64,000 bases of DNA from CANQBR01 sp964641395 (GTDB lineage Bacteria > Bacillota > Negativicutes > Acidaminococcales > Acidaminococcaceae), in assembly GCA_964641395.1 (NCBI GenBank), contig CAZXKQ010000005.1, positions 1 through 64,000 of the forward strand. Reading direction: 5' to 3'. Below, piece after piece: positions 10,097 through 19,900 of the stretch; position 1 is the first letter of the stretch, and each line of letters begins with the position of its first letter. Position numbers and translations under genes: made by a program. Below the pieces are notes generated by a model. The model saw nothing but the letters and a program-made list of their open reading frames with translations, was not told the DNA's origin and ran no database searches.

Positions 10097-11383
10097 GTGG
10101 CCAAGCTACTGATCCGCAATGTGGAGTTGTTAGACAGCCCTTCCGGGCTCAGCCACTATATCTATATCGAAGAGAACAAGCTGGTCTTCATCAGCCAGAC
10201 CCTGCCGGAGGCCTTCGACTTTGCCCAGGTAGAGGTGCTGGACGGCCAAGGCATGTTGGCCACCCCCGGCTTGGTGAACAGCCACGGCCATGTGGCCATG
10301 ACCCTCCTGCGCAGTTATGCTGACGATCTGCAGCTGATGGACTGGCTGGAGAACAGGATCTGGCCTATCGAGGCCAAGATGCAGCCCCGGGACATCTACT
10401 GGGGCTCCATGCTGGGTATCTGGGAAATGCTCCAGGGAGGCACCACCTGCTTTGCCGATATGTACGCAGAGATGGACCAGGTGGCCCAGGCCTGTGCCCG
10501 GCTGGGGATCAGGGCTAATTTGAGCCGGGGTATGATCGGCGCCGCCCCTAACGGCTACCAGGCCTTGGCGGAAAACGTCCAGCTCTTCAAGGATTGGCAT
10601 AATTACAACCGGGGCCAGATCCGGGTCAGCCTCGGGCCCCATGCCCCCTATACCTGCCCGGACAAGTTTTTGCAGGACGTGGTGGCCGCCTCCTACGACC
10701 TGGGAGCGGAGCTGCAGATGCACCTGTGCGAGACCAAGGGGGAGGTGGCCGACAGCCTGCGGGACTACGGCCTCACCCCTGTCCAGCGGCTGGCCCGGCT
10801 AGGCGTCCTGGACCGGGGCCTGCTGGCCAGCCACTGCGTCCACCTGACGGAGGAGGATATAGGGCTGCTGGCCGCCCATAGGGTGCGGGTAGCCCACAAC
10901 CCCCAGTCCAACCTGAAGCTGGCCAGCGGCATCGCCCCCCTGCCTGCCCTTTTGCAGCAAGGGATCTGCGTAGGCCTAGGCACTGACGGGGCCAGCAGCA
11001 ATAACAACTTAGACATGGTAGAGGAGCTGCGCCTGGCCGCCACCCTCCACAAGGCCACAAGCTACGACCCCCTCTGCCTGCCTGCCTCCCAGGCCTGGCA
11101 GCTGGCCACCCAGGGGGGAGCCCAGGCCCTGGGCTTTAAGAACCTGGGCCGGCTGGAGCCTGGCGCCTATGCGGACCTAGTGCTGTGGCGGATGGACAGG
11201 CCCTACTGGTACCCCCGCCATAACAAGCTCAGCCTGTTAGTCTACGCCGCCTCCGCCCAGGATGCGGATACGGTGCTGGTGAACGGCCGGGTGCTGCTGC
11301 GGGACGGCCATCTCACCACCTACGACGAGGAGAAGCTCCGGGCCGAAGCCTCCGCCTGCGCCGCCGCCCTGCTGAGGAGGTAG
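10097..11383 (+). CDS. mtaD: 5'-methylthioadenosine / S-adenosylhomocysteine deaminase
   Basis: This 428-residue amidohydrolase of the TRZ/ATZ-MtaD/DadD group deaminates adenosine derivatives blocked at the 5' position (MTA, S-adenosylhomocysteine, 5'-deoxyadenosine). Metal ligands are H63-x-H65 in NSHGHVAM, a later His in MHLCETKGE, and Asp in TDGASSNN. It starts at GTG one nucleotide after the aldolase stop, with GGGGAGGAG upstream. It gives the operon its deaminating step, which fits the oxo-purine residues seen in the mtnP and ahcY products. A weak hairpin (11385-11400) followed by TATTTTT may end part of the transcription. Confidence 0.92.
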   Translation: MAKLLIRNVELLDSPSGLSHYIYIEENKLVFISQTLPEAFDFAQVEVLDGQGMLATPGLVNSHGHVAMTLLRSYADDLQLMDWLENRIWPIEAKMQPRDIYWGSMLGIWEMLQGGTTCFADMYAEMDQVAQACARLGIRANLSRGMIGAAPNGYQALAENVQLFKDWHNYNRGQIRVSLGPHAPYTCPDKFLQDVVAASYDLGAELQMHLCETKGEVADSLRDYGLTPVQRLARLGVLDRGLLASHCVHLTEEDIGLLAAHRVRVAHNPQSNLKLASGIAPLPALLQQGICVGLGTDGASSNNNLDMVEELRLAATLHKATSYDPLCLPASQAWQLATQGGAQALGFKNLGRLEPGAYADLVLWRMDRPYWYPRHNKLSLLVYAASAQDADTVLVNGRVLLRDGHLTTYDEEKLRAEASACAAALLRR

Positions 11384-11452
11384 GGGCGGCTAGAACCGTC
11401 TATTTTTACCACAGCATACTAGCTGAGGTCTAATATTTACGAGGTGATTATT

Positions 11453-12037
11453 ATGACTACTATGAAGGCTCCTATTATCGTGGGCATCTCTGCCCGTCAC
11501 GCCCATCTCACCCGAGAGCACATGGACATCCTCTTCGGCAAGGGGAGCGAGCTCCACCCGAAGAAGAAGATCGGCCAGCCCGGCCAGTACGCTTCGGAAG
11601 AGCAGATCACCATGGTCACTCCCAAGGGGGAGATGAAGCTGCGGATCATCGGGCCTCTGCGCCCCTTCACCCAGATCGAGCTCTCCCTCACCGACGCCCG
11701 CAAGGCGGGAGTGAAGGCTCCCATCCGCAATAGCGGCGACATCGCCGGCAGCGCCGGGGCCAAGCTCATCGGCCCCTGTGGGGAGGTCACCATCAGCGAG
11801 GGCATTATCATCGCCGCCCGCCACGTCCACCTTTATCCGGAAACGGCGGAGAGGCTGGGCTTGAAAGACGGGGACATCGTAGACGTAGAGACCACCGGGG
11901 AGAGGGCCCTGACCATGCACAACGTTCTGGTACGGGCGGGCATCAAGCATGCGGACGAGATCCACATCGACACCGACGAGGCCAACGCCTGCAACCTGAG
12001 TGGGGACGAGATGCTGAACATAGTGTGGGAAAAATAG
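11453..12037 (+). CDS. pduL: Phosphate acyltransferase PduL
   Basis: PduL (194 residues) interconverts acyl-CoA and acyl-phosphate and can replace the unrelated Pta in acetate or propionate formation. Two barrel halves each carry the histidine pair typical of the family (SARHAHL near residue 14 and ARHVHL near 125). The ATG at 11453 follows GAGGTGAT; an in-frame GTG at 11444 lies inside that ribosome-binding site. No microcompartment shell genes are nearby and there is no N-terminal encapsulation peptide, so this is probably the free cytosolic form. No acetate kinase gene is adjacent. Confidence 0.92.
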   Translation: MTTMKAPIIVGISARHAHLTREHMDILFGKGSELHPKKKIGQPGQYASEEQITMVTPKGEMKLRIIGPLRPFTQIELSLTDARKAGVKAPIRNSGDIAGSAGAKLIGPCGEVTISEGIIIAARHVHLYPETAERLGLKDGDIVDVETTGERALTMHNVLVRAGIKHADEIHIDTDEANACNLSGDEMLNIVWEK

Positions 12038-12061
12038 CGCCGGCAAAGGAGGGCTAGCCCT

Positions 12062-13321
12062 ATGAAGAAGACCTGCCTGCTGGCCCTGGCCCTCTGCCTC
12101 TGGGCCGCCAACGGCCTAGCCTTTACGGATCCTGCCGCCGGCTACAGGGTGGCGGAGGACAAGAGCGCCCTGACCCTGATGGGGGAGAAGAGCTTTATCT
12201 ACACTCCCGCCCCTAGCTTTGCCCAGCTGGGCCGGCATCCCTTCTACGGAGTGGCCTGCCTCAGCCGGGAGGAGGCGGAGCAGGCCCTGGGCCAGAGCTT
12301 CAGTACCGCCTACTTCCAGCAGGAAAGGGCTAAACTGGCCGCCTTGGCGGCAGGGGAGCTGAACCTGCGCCTCCTGCCCACCCCCCTCCTGGAGCTGAAG
12401 CGCTACTGCGAGGCAGAGCAGTGCGCCGTCTTCTTGCTGCCCCTCCAGGAGGAGGCCCTGGCCGCCCAGGAGCCGGAGACGGCCCTGACGGAGGCAGGGG
12501 GTAAACCGGCCATCAGCCTGCGCTACTACGCCGCCCAACCCCAGGGGCGCAGCTACAGCTATACCCTGGTCAGCGGCCATGACCGGCTCTACCTGCTGAC
12601 GGTGGAAACAGCCGCAGCTCCCCTAGGGGAGCCGGGCCAGCCGCCTACGAAGGGGAAGCCGGCCCCGGCCAAGGAGGCCCTGGTGGCGGCAGAGCAGGCC
12701 GCCCTGGCCGCCTTCAGACTGCAGAAGCCCCAACAGAAGGCGCCGCCCCTCAGCTACAGAGACAGGGTATTGGACAGGAAGGTAGCCCTGCCCCCCGGCT
12801 ACCTAGCCGCCTACCTCAACCTAAAGGACGCCAAGGGCTCCAAGGGGGAGCTGCGGCTCTGCTTCCCAGCCGCCTTGGCCACAGAACTGGCCCAGGCAGG
12901 CGGCAGCCCCCTCCACTACAGCGATGAGCAGTGGCTGGCCCTGTTAGGCAGGGCCCAGACCGTCCTTGCCAGCTTCTATCTGGAAAATAAGGGCATCGCC
13001 CTGAAGCCGGAACTGTTTGCCCAGCGGCAGGCCTCCCAAAGGGAGCTGGAAGGGGTCTTGGCTACCGGCCTGGCAAGGCTGCAGCAGAAGCTGGCCGGCG
13101 GTCCGTGGCAGCTCACTGCCACCGACGGCAGGGTGGAAGTAGGGGAGCAGACCTTGGAGGCCGCCCTGGCCGCCCGTTTCTCCTACCAGCAGCAACCGGC
13201 CTTCCGCAGCTACCTCCGCTGCCGCATCGGGGAGCACAGAGGGGCCCTGGCGGGCCTCACCCAGGCAGAGGGGGCGGCGGCAGTGCCCCAGCTCACCGAG
13301 GGCCTGGAGTGGCAGTTCTAA
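12062..13321 (+). CDS. Secreted protein of unknown function
   Basis: This 419-residue protein starts 24 nt after pduL with a strong ribosome-binding site (AAAGGAGG). The N-terminus (KK, then a leucine/alanine-rich core ending near NGLA-FTDPA) is a clear signal peptide with likely cleavage around residue 21. The rest is alanine-, glutamine- and glutamate-rich, without transmembrane segments or a motif I can name. A proline-rich linker (about 185-205) may separate two domains. The opening YRVAEDKSAL looks like the start of an extracytoplasmic beta-rich domain. Sharing a transcript with pduL says little about function. It ends at a strong terminator. Confidence 0.7.
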   Translation: MKKTCLLALALCLWAANGLAFTDPAAGYRVAEDKSALTLMGEKSFIYTPAPSFAQLGRHPFYGVACLSREEAEQALGQSFSTAYFQQERAKLAALAAGELNLRLLPTPLLELKRYCEAEQCAVFLLPLQEEALAAQEPETALTEAGGKPAISLRYYAAQPQGRSYSYTLVSGHDRLYLLTVETAAAPLGEPGQPPTKGKPAPAKEALVAAEQAALAAFRLQKPQQKAPPLSYRDRVLDRKVALPPGYLAAYLNLKDAKGSKGELRLCFPAALATELAQAGGSPLHYSDEQWLALLGRAQTVLASFYLENKGIALKPELFAQRQASQRELEGVLATGLARLQQKLAGGPWQLTATDGRVEVGEQTLEAALAARFSYQQQPAFRSYLRCRIGEHRGALAGLTQAEGAAAVPQLTEGLEWQF

Positions 13322-13347
13322 AAATTTTATCGGCTCTGACTACGAGG

Positions 13348-13392
13348 ACCCTAGGAGGAGGGCTACCCAGCCCCGCCCCTAGGGTTTGTTTT
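13348..13392 (+). terminator. Intrinsic terminator after the mtnP-pduL block
   Basis: ACCCTAGG (13348-13355) pairs with CCTAGGGT (13378-13385), followed by TTTGTTTTT. It separates the upstream genes from the pyr operon. Confidence 0.75.
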
Positions 13393-13460
13393 TCCTGCCC
13401 TGGGGCAGACCCCTCCTTTGCCAAAATTTTGGGAAAATACGCAAAACTGCATATAATCAT

Positions 13461-13489
13461 TTGACGGGGGACCTCAATAGTTGTACAAT
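13461..13489 (+). promoter_or_regulatory. Promoter of the pyr operon
   Basis: TTGACG (13461-13466), a 17-bp spacer and TACAAT (13484-13489) form a near-consensus promoter. Transcription would start around 13496, leaving a leader of about 125 nt that contains the attenuator. Confidence 0.8.
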
Positions 13490-13514
13490 AGGTTCAGTAA
13501 GAATTTGCTCCTTT

Positions 13515-13607
13515 AATCAGGTCCCGTGAGACTTCAAGGCAGTATCTTCAGCAGGCATTGTTGCGCCAGCCTTCTGGTGTCCTAACGGGACGCTGGAAGG
13601 CTTTTTA
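13515..13607 (+). promoter_or_regulatory. PyrR-type attenuator of the pyr operon
   Basis: The leader contains GGTCCCGTGAGACTT (13520-13534), which matches the conserved PyrR-binding loop of pyr anti-antiterminators. It is followed by a long terminator hairpin: 13568-13582 pairs with 13588-13602, 15 bp with some GU pairs, then TTTTTATT. By the Bacillus model, UMP-loaded PyrR stabilises the first structure and lets the terminator form, so the operon is off when pyrimidines are plentiful. pyrR itself is not in the window. Confidence 0.75.
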
Positions 13608-13623
13608 TTAGGAGGTAAAGTCA

Positions 13624-14583
13624 ATGGCGAAGTCCGACGTAGCTCTAGGGGGCAGGGACATCCTTGATCTAGGCAGCCTCAGCAAGGAGGAAATAGGCCT
13701 GATCCTGCAAACTGCCGCCGAAATGAAGAAGATCATGCAGAGGGACATCAAGAAGGTGCCTACCCTGCGGGGCAAGTCCGTTATCAACCTCTTCTACGAG
13801 CCCAGCACCCGCACCCGCACCTCCTTCGAGCTGGCAGGCAAGTACCTAGGGGCGGACGTGGTGAACATCACCACCTCCAGTTCCAGCGTGGTGAAGGGGG
13901 AGTGCCTGCGGGACACCATCCTCACCGTCCAAGCCATGAACTGCGATGCCATCGTCATGCGCCATCCTATCGAGGGAGCCGCCGCCTTTGCGGCCAAGAT
14001 TGCCCGGCCGGTGGTGATCAACGCCGGGGACGGGGCCCACGCCCACCCCTCCCAGGGCCTGCTGGACCTGTACACCTTGAAGGAGCAGGGGCGGGAGGTA
14101 GGCCCAGGCATGAAGATGGCCATTATCGGCGACATCCTCTACAGCCGGGTGGCCCGTACCAACATAGCCTGCTGGACTAAGCTAGGGGCGGAGGTCCACG
14201 TGGCCGGCCCCATGACCCTCATCCCCCACGACATCCAAGCCTTGGGGGTCACCGTCCACAAACGGGTGGAGGAGGCCATCGCCGGGGCGGACGTAATCGA
14301 CGTGCTGCGCATCCAGCTGGAGCGGCAGCAGAAGGGCCTCTTCCCCACTACCAGGGAGTACGCCCGGGTCTACGGCCTGAACGAAAAGCGCCTGGCCCTG
14401 GCCAAGAAGGACGTGCTAGTCCTCCATCCCGGCCCTATGAACCGAGGGCTGGAGATATCCTGGGAGGTAGGCTACTGCTCTAACGCCAAGATCCGGGAGC
14501 AGGTGCAGAACGGGGTGGCTGTGCGTATGGCCCTCCTATTCTTGACTTTGACAGGAGGTAAGCACTTTGAGAACCTTGATTAA
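13624..14583 (+). CDS. pyrB: Aspartate carbamoyltransferase catalytic subunit
   Basis: PyrB (319 residues) makes carbamoyl-aspartate, the first committed step of UMP synthesis. The carbamoyl-phosphate loop STRTRTSFE is at 61-69, and HPGPMNRG near residue 266 is the aspartate-binding region. No pyrI regulatory subunit follows, so activity is probably controlled through transcription, as in Bacillus. The start lies 9 nt after AGGAGG. Its end overlaps the TTG start of pyrC by 17 nt. Confidence 0.96.
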   Translation: MAKSDVALGGRDILDLGSLSKEEIGLILQTAAEMKKIMQRDIKKVPTLRGKSVINLFYEPSTRTRTSFELAGKYLGADVVNITTSSSSVVKGECLRDTILTVQAMNCDAIVMRHPIEGAAAFAAKIARPVVINAGDGAHAHPSQGLLDLYTLKEQGREVGPGMKMAIIGDILYSRVARTNIACWTKLGAEVHVAGPMTLIPHDIQALGVTVHKRVEEAIAGADVIDVLRIQLERQQKGLFPTTREYARVYGLNEKRLALAKKDVLVLHPGPMNRGLEISWEVGYCSNAKIREQVQNGVAVRMALLFLTLTGGKHFENLD

Positions 14584-15862
14584 AAACGGCCGGGTAGTGG
14601 ACCCCAGCCAGAAACTAGACGCCGTGCTGGATATCCTGGTAGAAGAAGGCAAGATTAAGCAGGTGGCCCCTGCCATCCAGGCGGAGGACGCCCAGGTCTA
14701 CGATGCTGCAGGCCTGGTGGTCTGCCCAGGGCTCATCGACCTCCACACCCACCTGCGGGAGCCGGGCCTGGAGGCCAAGGAAGACATTATCAGCGGCACC
14801 ATGGCGGCAGCCGCCGGCGGCATCACCACCGTAGCCTGCATGCCTAACACCAAGCCGGTGATCGACAATTCCATCATCCTCAGCGGCATCAAGGAGAGGG
14901 CGGCCAAGGACGGCTACGCCCACATAGAGGTGATCGGCGCCATCAGCAAGGGGGAGAAAGGGGAAGAACTGTCGGAGATGGCCGACATGGCGGAACGAGG
15001 GGCCATGGCCTTCTCGGATGACGGCCACTATGTGAAAAGCTCCCGCCTCTTCCTGCTGGCGGCCAAGTACGTCACCGCCTTCGACAAGGCCCTCATCTGC
15101 CACGCCATCGACCCGGAGCTAGATGCCGAAGGCTACATGCACGAGGGAGCGGTTTCCGCCCGCATCGGCGTACCCGGGGTGCCGGCCATCGCCGAGGACA
15201 TAGCCGTGGCCAGGGACTGCATCATCGCCGCCTACACCGGGGCCCACGTCCACATCGCCCACGTAGCCTCTAAGGGGGCGGTGGACATCATCCGCCAGGC
15301 CAAGGCTAAGGGCATCAACATCAGCTGCGAGGTGGCCGTCCAGCACCTCACCCTCACCGATGAGGCCTGCGCCGACTACAACCCTGCTACCAGGGTGAAC
15401 CCCCCGCTCCGCAGCTTCGACCACGTCCAAGCCCTGCGGGAGGCGGTGCTAGACGGCACGGTGGACGCCATCGTCACCGACCACGCCCCCCACGCTCCGG
15501 AGGAGAAGGACGTGGAGTTCCGCTATGCTCCTAACGGCTTCTGCGGCCTGGAGACCTCCCTAGGGGTGGTGCTGACGGACCTCTACCACACCGGCATCTT
15601 CGACCTTAACACCGTCATCAGCAAGATGAGCTGCGAACCGGCCCGGCTCTTCCACCTGGCCGGGGGCAGCCTGCAGGAAGGGGCGGTGGCCGATCTTACC
15701 ATAATCGATTTAGACAAGCAGTGGGTAGTAGATTCCAGCAAGTTCTACACCCGGGGCAAGGCCACTCCCTACGAGGGGAAGGCCTGCCGGGGTAAGGCGG
15801 TGGCCACCATGCTGGCCGGCCGCTTTGTGATGAGAGATGGTGTAGTATGCACGGACAAGTAA
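14567..15862 (+). CDS. pyrC: Dihydroorotase
   Basis: This class I dihydroorotase (431 residues) cyclises carbamoyl-aspartate to dihydroorotate. The zinc-binding motif DLHTHLREPG carries His60 and His62; SCEVAVQHL and TDHAPH supply further ligands. The start is TTG, chosen because AGGAGGT (14552-14558) sits 8 nt before it and the family N-terminus (LIKNGRVVDP) begins directly. It overlaps pyrB by 17 nt and carA by 16 nt, so translation is probably coupled along the operon. Confidence 0.95.
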   Translation: MRTLIKNGRVVDPSQKLDAVLDILVEEGKIKQVAPAIQAEDAQVYDAAGLVVCPGLIDLHTHLREPGLEAKEDIISGTMAAAAGGITTVACMPNTKPVIDNSIILSGIKERAAKDGYAHIEVIGAISKGEKGEELSEMADMAERGAMAFSDDGHYVKSSRLFLLAAKYVTAFDKALICHAIDPELDAEGYMHEGAVSARIGVPGVPAIAEDIAVARDCIIAAYTGAHVHIAHVASKGAVDIIRQAKAKGINISCEVAVQHLTLTDEACADYNPATRVNPPLRSFDHVQALREAVLDGTVDAIVTDHAPHAPEEKDVEFRYAPNGFCGLETSLGVVLTDLYHTGIFDLNTVISKMSCEPARLFHLAGGSLQEGAVADLTIIDLDKQWVVDSSKFYTRGKATPYEGKACRGKAVATMLAGRFVMRDGVVCTDK

Positions 15863-16932
15863 GGTTAGGCAAGTTGTGTTTAATTGACGGCAGCGTCTAC
15901 CACGGCCGGCTCTACGGCGGCCGGCGGCAGGCGGTAGGGGAGGTAGTGTTCACTACCGGCATGAGCGGCTACCAGGAGACCCTCACCGACCCCTCCTTCT
16001 GCAGCCAGATCGTGGTGATGACCTATCCCCTGGTGGGCAACTACGGCATCAACCCCATGTTCAACCAGGGCAACAGATCCTACTTCGCCGGCTATGTAAT
16101 CAGCGATCTCTGCAGCCAGCCTAGCAACTGGCGCAGCCAGGCCAGCCTGGAAGACTTCCTGGTGGAGCAGGACCTGCCCTGCCTGGTAGGTGTGGACACC
16201 AGGAGCATAACCCGCAAGCTCCGCAGCCACGGGGTTTTGCAGGGAGTCATCGTAGAGGAGGAGGCCTCTGAGGCAGAGGTCCAGGCCCTGCTGGACAGCC
16301 CTGACGTCCACGACCAGATCGCCCAGGTCACCACCCCCAGCATCTACACCCTAGGCGCCAGCAGCAAGAAGTACCACGTAGCGGTGCTGGACCTGGGGAT
16401 TAAGCAGAACATCCTGAACTTCCTACAGCTCTTCGACTGCCGCCTCACCGTCTTCCCCGCCTTTACTGCCGCGGAAGAGATCCTCCGCTACAACCCGGAC
16501 GGCATCTTCCTCTCCAACGGGCCGGGAGATCCGAAGGACGTGCCGGAGATCATCGAGAACATCAAGCAGCTCCAGGGCCGACGCCCCATCTTCGGCATCT
16601 GCATGGGCCACCAGCTGCTGGCCCTGGCCAACGGGGCCGACACCTACAAGATGAAGTTCGGCCACCGGGGCATCAACCAACCGGTGAAGGATCTGCGCCA
16701 GAACAAGATCTACATCTCCTCCCAGAACCACGGCTTCGCCGTAGCGGAGGAGTCCCTGGTAGGCAAGCCTATCACCGTCAGCCACATCTCCATGAACGAC
16801 GGCACCATTGAAGGCTTGGAGTACCATGAGCATCCCTCCTTTGCCGTACAGTACCACCCTGAGGCCTGCCCGGGGCCGGGGGGTCACGAGTACCTGTTCC
16901 AGCGTTTCATCGACTTAATGGAGGGCCGTTAA
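15847..16932 (+). CDS. carA: Carbamoyl-phosphate synthase small subunit
   Basis: CarA (361 residues) is the glutaminase that feeds ammonia to CarB. The N-terminal domain (about 1-175) is followed by a class I glutamine amidotransferase domain with the nucleophile Cys in GICMGHQLLALA (near residue 245) and the His-Glu pair in QYHPEACPGP near the C-terminus. The ATG overlaps the end of pyrC. With only one car pair seen, it presumably serves arginine synthesis too, although it sits under pyr control. Confidence 0.95.
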   Translation: MHGQVRLGKLCLIDGSVYHGRLYGGRRQAVGEVVFTTGMSGYQETLTDPSFCSQIVVMTYPLVGNYGINPMFNQGNRSYFAGYVISDLCSQPSNWRSQASLEDFLVEQDLPCLVGVDTRSITRKLRSHGVLQGVIVEEEASEAEVQALLDSPDVHDQIAQVTTPSIYTLGASSKKYHVAVLDLGIKQNILNFLQLFDCRLTVFPAFTAAEEILRYNPDGIFLSNGPGDPKDVPEIIENIKQLQGRRPIFGICMGHQLLALANGADTYKMKFGHRGINQPVKDLRQNKIYISSQNHGFAVAEESLVGKPITVSHISMNDGTIEGLEYHEHPSFAVQYHPEACPGPGGHEYLFQRFIDLMEGR

Positions 16933-16934
16933 CT

Positions 16935-19900
16935 ATGCCGAAGCTAAAAAACGTCAAGAAAGTCCTAGTCATCGGCTCCGGACCCATCATCATCGGCCAG
17001 GCGGCGGAGTTTGACTACGCCGGTTCCCAGGCCTGCCGGGCTCTGAAGGAAGAGGGCCTGGAGGTGGTGCTGGTCAACTCCAACCCGGCCACCATCATGA
17101 CCGACGTCCACATCGCCGACCGGGTCTATGTGGAGCCTATCAGCGTGGAATTTCTGGAGAACATCATCAAGAAGGAGCGGCCTGACTCCCTCCTGGCCAC
17201 CCTAGGCGGCCAGGTAGGCCTGAACATGGCCATGGAGCTGGAGGAGAGGGGCATCCTCAGCGAGTACCAGGTCCGGCTCCTAGGCACCCAGATCGCCGCC
17301 ATCCGCCGGGGGGAAGACCGGGAGCTGTTCAAGGAGACTATGGAGAAGATCCACCAGCCCATCCCGGAGAGCACCATCGTGGAGACGGTGATGGCGGCCT
17401 GCAGCTTCGCCCGCAAGATAGGCTATCCCCTCATCGTCCGCCCCGCCTACACCCTGGGCGGCACCGGGGGAGGCATCGCCACAGACGAGGACGAACTGGT
17501 GGACATCGTACAGAAGGGCCTGGGCTACAGCCCCATCGGCCAGTGCTTGATCGAGCGGAGCATAGCCGGCTGGAAGGAGATAGAGTACGAGGTCATCCGG
17601 GATGCTAACGATAACTGTATCACTGTCTGCTCCATGGAAAACGTGGATCCGGTAGGGGTGCACACCGGCGACTCCATCGTAGTGGCCCCGGTCCAGACCC
17701 TCAACGACAGAGAGGTGCAGCTGATGCGCCAGGTCTCTATCGACATCGTCCGGGCCCTAGGAGTGGTGGGGGGCTGCAATGTGCAGCTGGCCCTGGACCC
17801 CTATTCGGAAAACTACTACGTCATCGAGGTCAACCCCCGGGTGAGTCGCTCTTCTGCCCTGGCCTCCAAGGCCACCGGCTATCCCATCGCCAAGGTGACG
17901 GCCAAGATCGCCGTAGGCTACACCCTGGACGAGATAGAGAACGCGGTAACTAAAAAGACCAAGGCCTGCTTTGAGCCTACCTTGGACTACATCGTGCTGA
18001 AGTTCCCCCGCTGGCCCTTCGACAAGTTCGTCACCGCCGACCGCACCCTGGGCACCCAGATGAAGGCCACCGGCGAGGTGATGGCCATCGAGCGGAGCTT
18101 TGAAGCCTCCCTGCTGAAGGCGGTCCGCTCCTTGGAGATAGGCCTGACCCACCTCCAGCTGCCGGAGCTCACTCCCTTAAGCGACCAGGAGATCCGGGAG
18201 CGGATCAAGCTCATCGACGACCAGCGGCTCTTCGTGGTGGCGGAGGCCTTCCGCAGAGGGGTGACCAGCGAAGAAATCAACCAGATTACCAAGATCGACA
18301 AGTGGTTCCTGGCCAAGATCGAAAACATCGTCAAGATGGAGCGGGCCCTGGCCAGCCATCCCCTCACTGCCAGCCTGCTGCGCCGGGCCAAGGAACTGGG
18401 CTTCGCCGACCGGGTCATTGCCGGCCTTGTAGGCAAGCAGCCTAAGGAGATCAGGGCCCTGCGGAAGGAGCTGGGCATCATCCCCACCTATAAGATGGTG
18501 GACACCTGCGCCGCCGAGTTTGAGGCGGCCACCCCCTACTACTACTCCTGCTACGCCCAGGAGGACGAGGTGGCGGTGTCTAAGCACAAGAAGGCGGTGG
18601 TCCTAGGCTCCGGCCCCATCCGCATCGGCCAGGGAGTGGAGTTCGACTACTGCTCCGTCCACTGCGTGTGGGCCTTGAAGGAGCTGGGCTACGAGACGGT
18701 GATCATCAACAACAACCCGGAGACCGTCTCCACCGACTTCGACATCTCCGACAAGCTCTACTTTGAGCCCTTGACGGTGGAGGACGTGCTGAACGTCATC
18801 GACAAGGAGCAGCCGGAGGGGGTCATCGTCCAGTTCGGCGGCCAGACTGCCATCAACCTGGCCGGGCCCCTGGCGGCCGCCGGGGTGAGGGTGCTGGGCA
18901 GCAGCGTAGACAGCATCGACAGGGCAGAGGATAGGGAGCGCTTCGACGAACTGTTGAACGACTGCGGCATCCCCCGGCCCAAGGGCCACACCGTCTTCGA
19001 TACGGAGGGGGCCCTGGTGGCCGCCCACGACGTAGGATATCCCGTCATGGTACGGCCTAGCTACGTGCTAGGGGGCCGGGCCATGGAGATCGTCTACAAT
19101 GATGAAGAATTAAAGCACTATATGACCAGCGCCGTGAAGGCCTCCCACGAGCATCCGGTGCTGGTGGATCACTACATCCTGGGCACCGAGGTGGAGGTGG
19201 ACGCCATCTGCGACGGCAAGGAGGTGCTGCTGCCAGGCATTATGCAGCACGTGGAGCGCACCGGCGTCCACAGCGGCGACTCCATCGCCGTCTATCCCCC
19301 TCTCTCCCTGAGCGAAGCGGTGATCAAGACCATCATCAGGTACACCAACCAGATGGCCCTGGGCCTGGAAGTGAAGGGCATGATCAACATCCAGTACATC
19401 GTGCGGGAGGAGAAGGTGTACGTCATCGAGGTCAACCCCCGCTCCAGCCGCACCGTGCCCTACCTGTCCAAGGTCACCGGCGTCTCCATGGTGGACGTGG
19501 CCACTATGTGCGCCATGGGCCGCAGCCTGCGGGAGCAGGGCTACAAGCCGGGCCTGCGGATGTTCCCCGATTACTACGCCGTCAAGGCCCCTGTCTTCTC
19601 CTTCAATAAGATGAGCAACGTGGACATAACCCTGGGGCCGGAGATGAAGTCCACCGGCGAGGTGATGGCCTGCGACTACCAGTTCAGCCGGGCCCTCTAC
19701 AAGGCCTGCATCGCCTCCGGCATCAACGTACCCCACGAAGGCTCCATCCTGATCACCGTGGCGGATATGGACAAGGAGGAGGCAGTGGAGATAGCCCGGG
19801 GCTTTGAGGAACTGGGCTACGTGGTTACCGCCACCGGCGGCACCGCCCGCTACCTCCAGGAGCACGGGGTGACGGTGGAGAAGGCCACCAAGGTCAGCGA

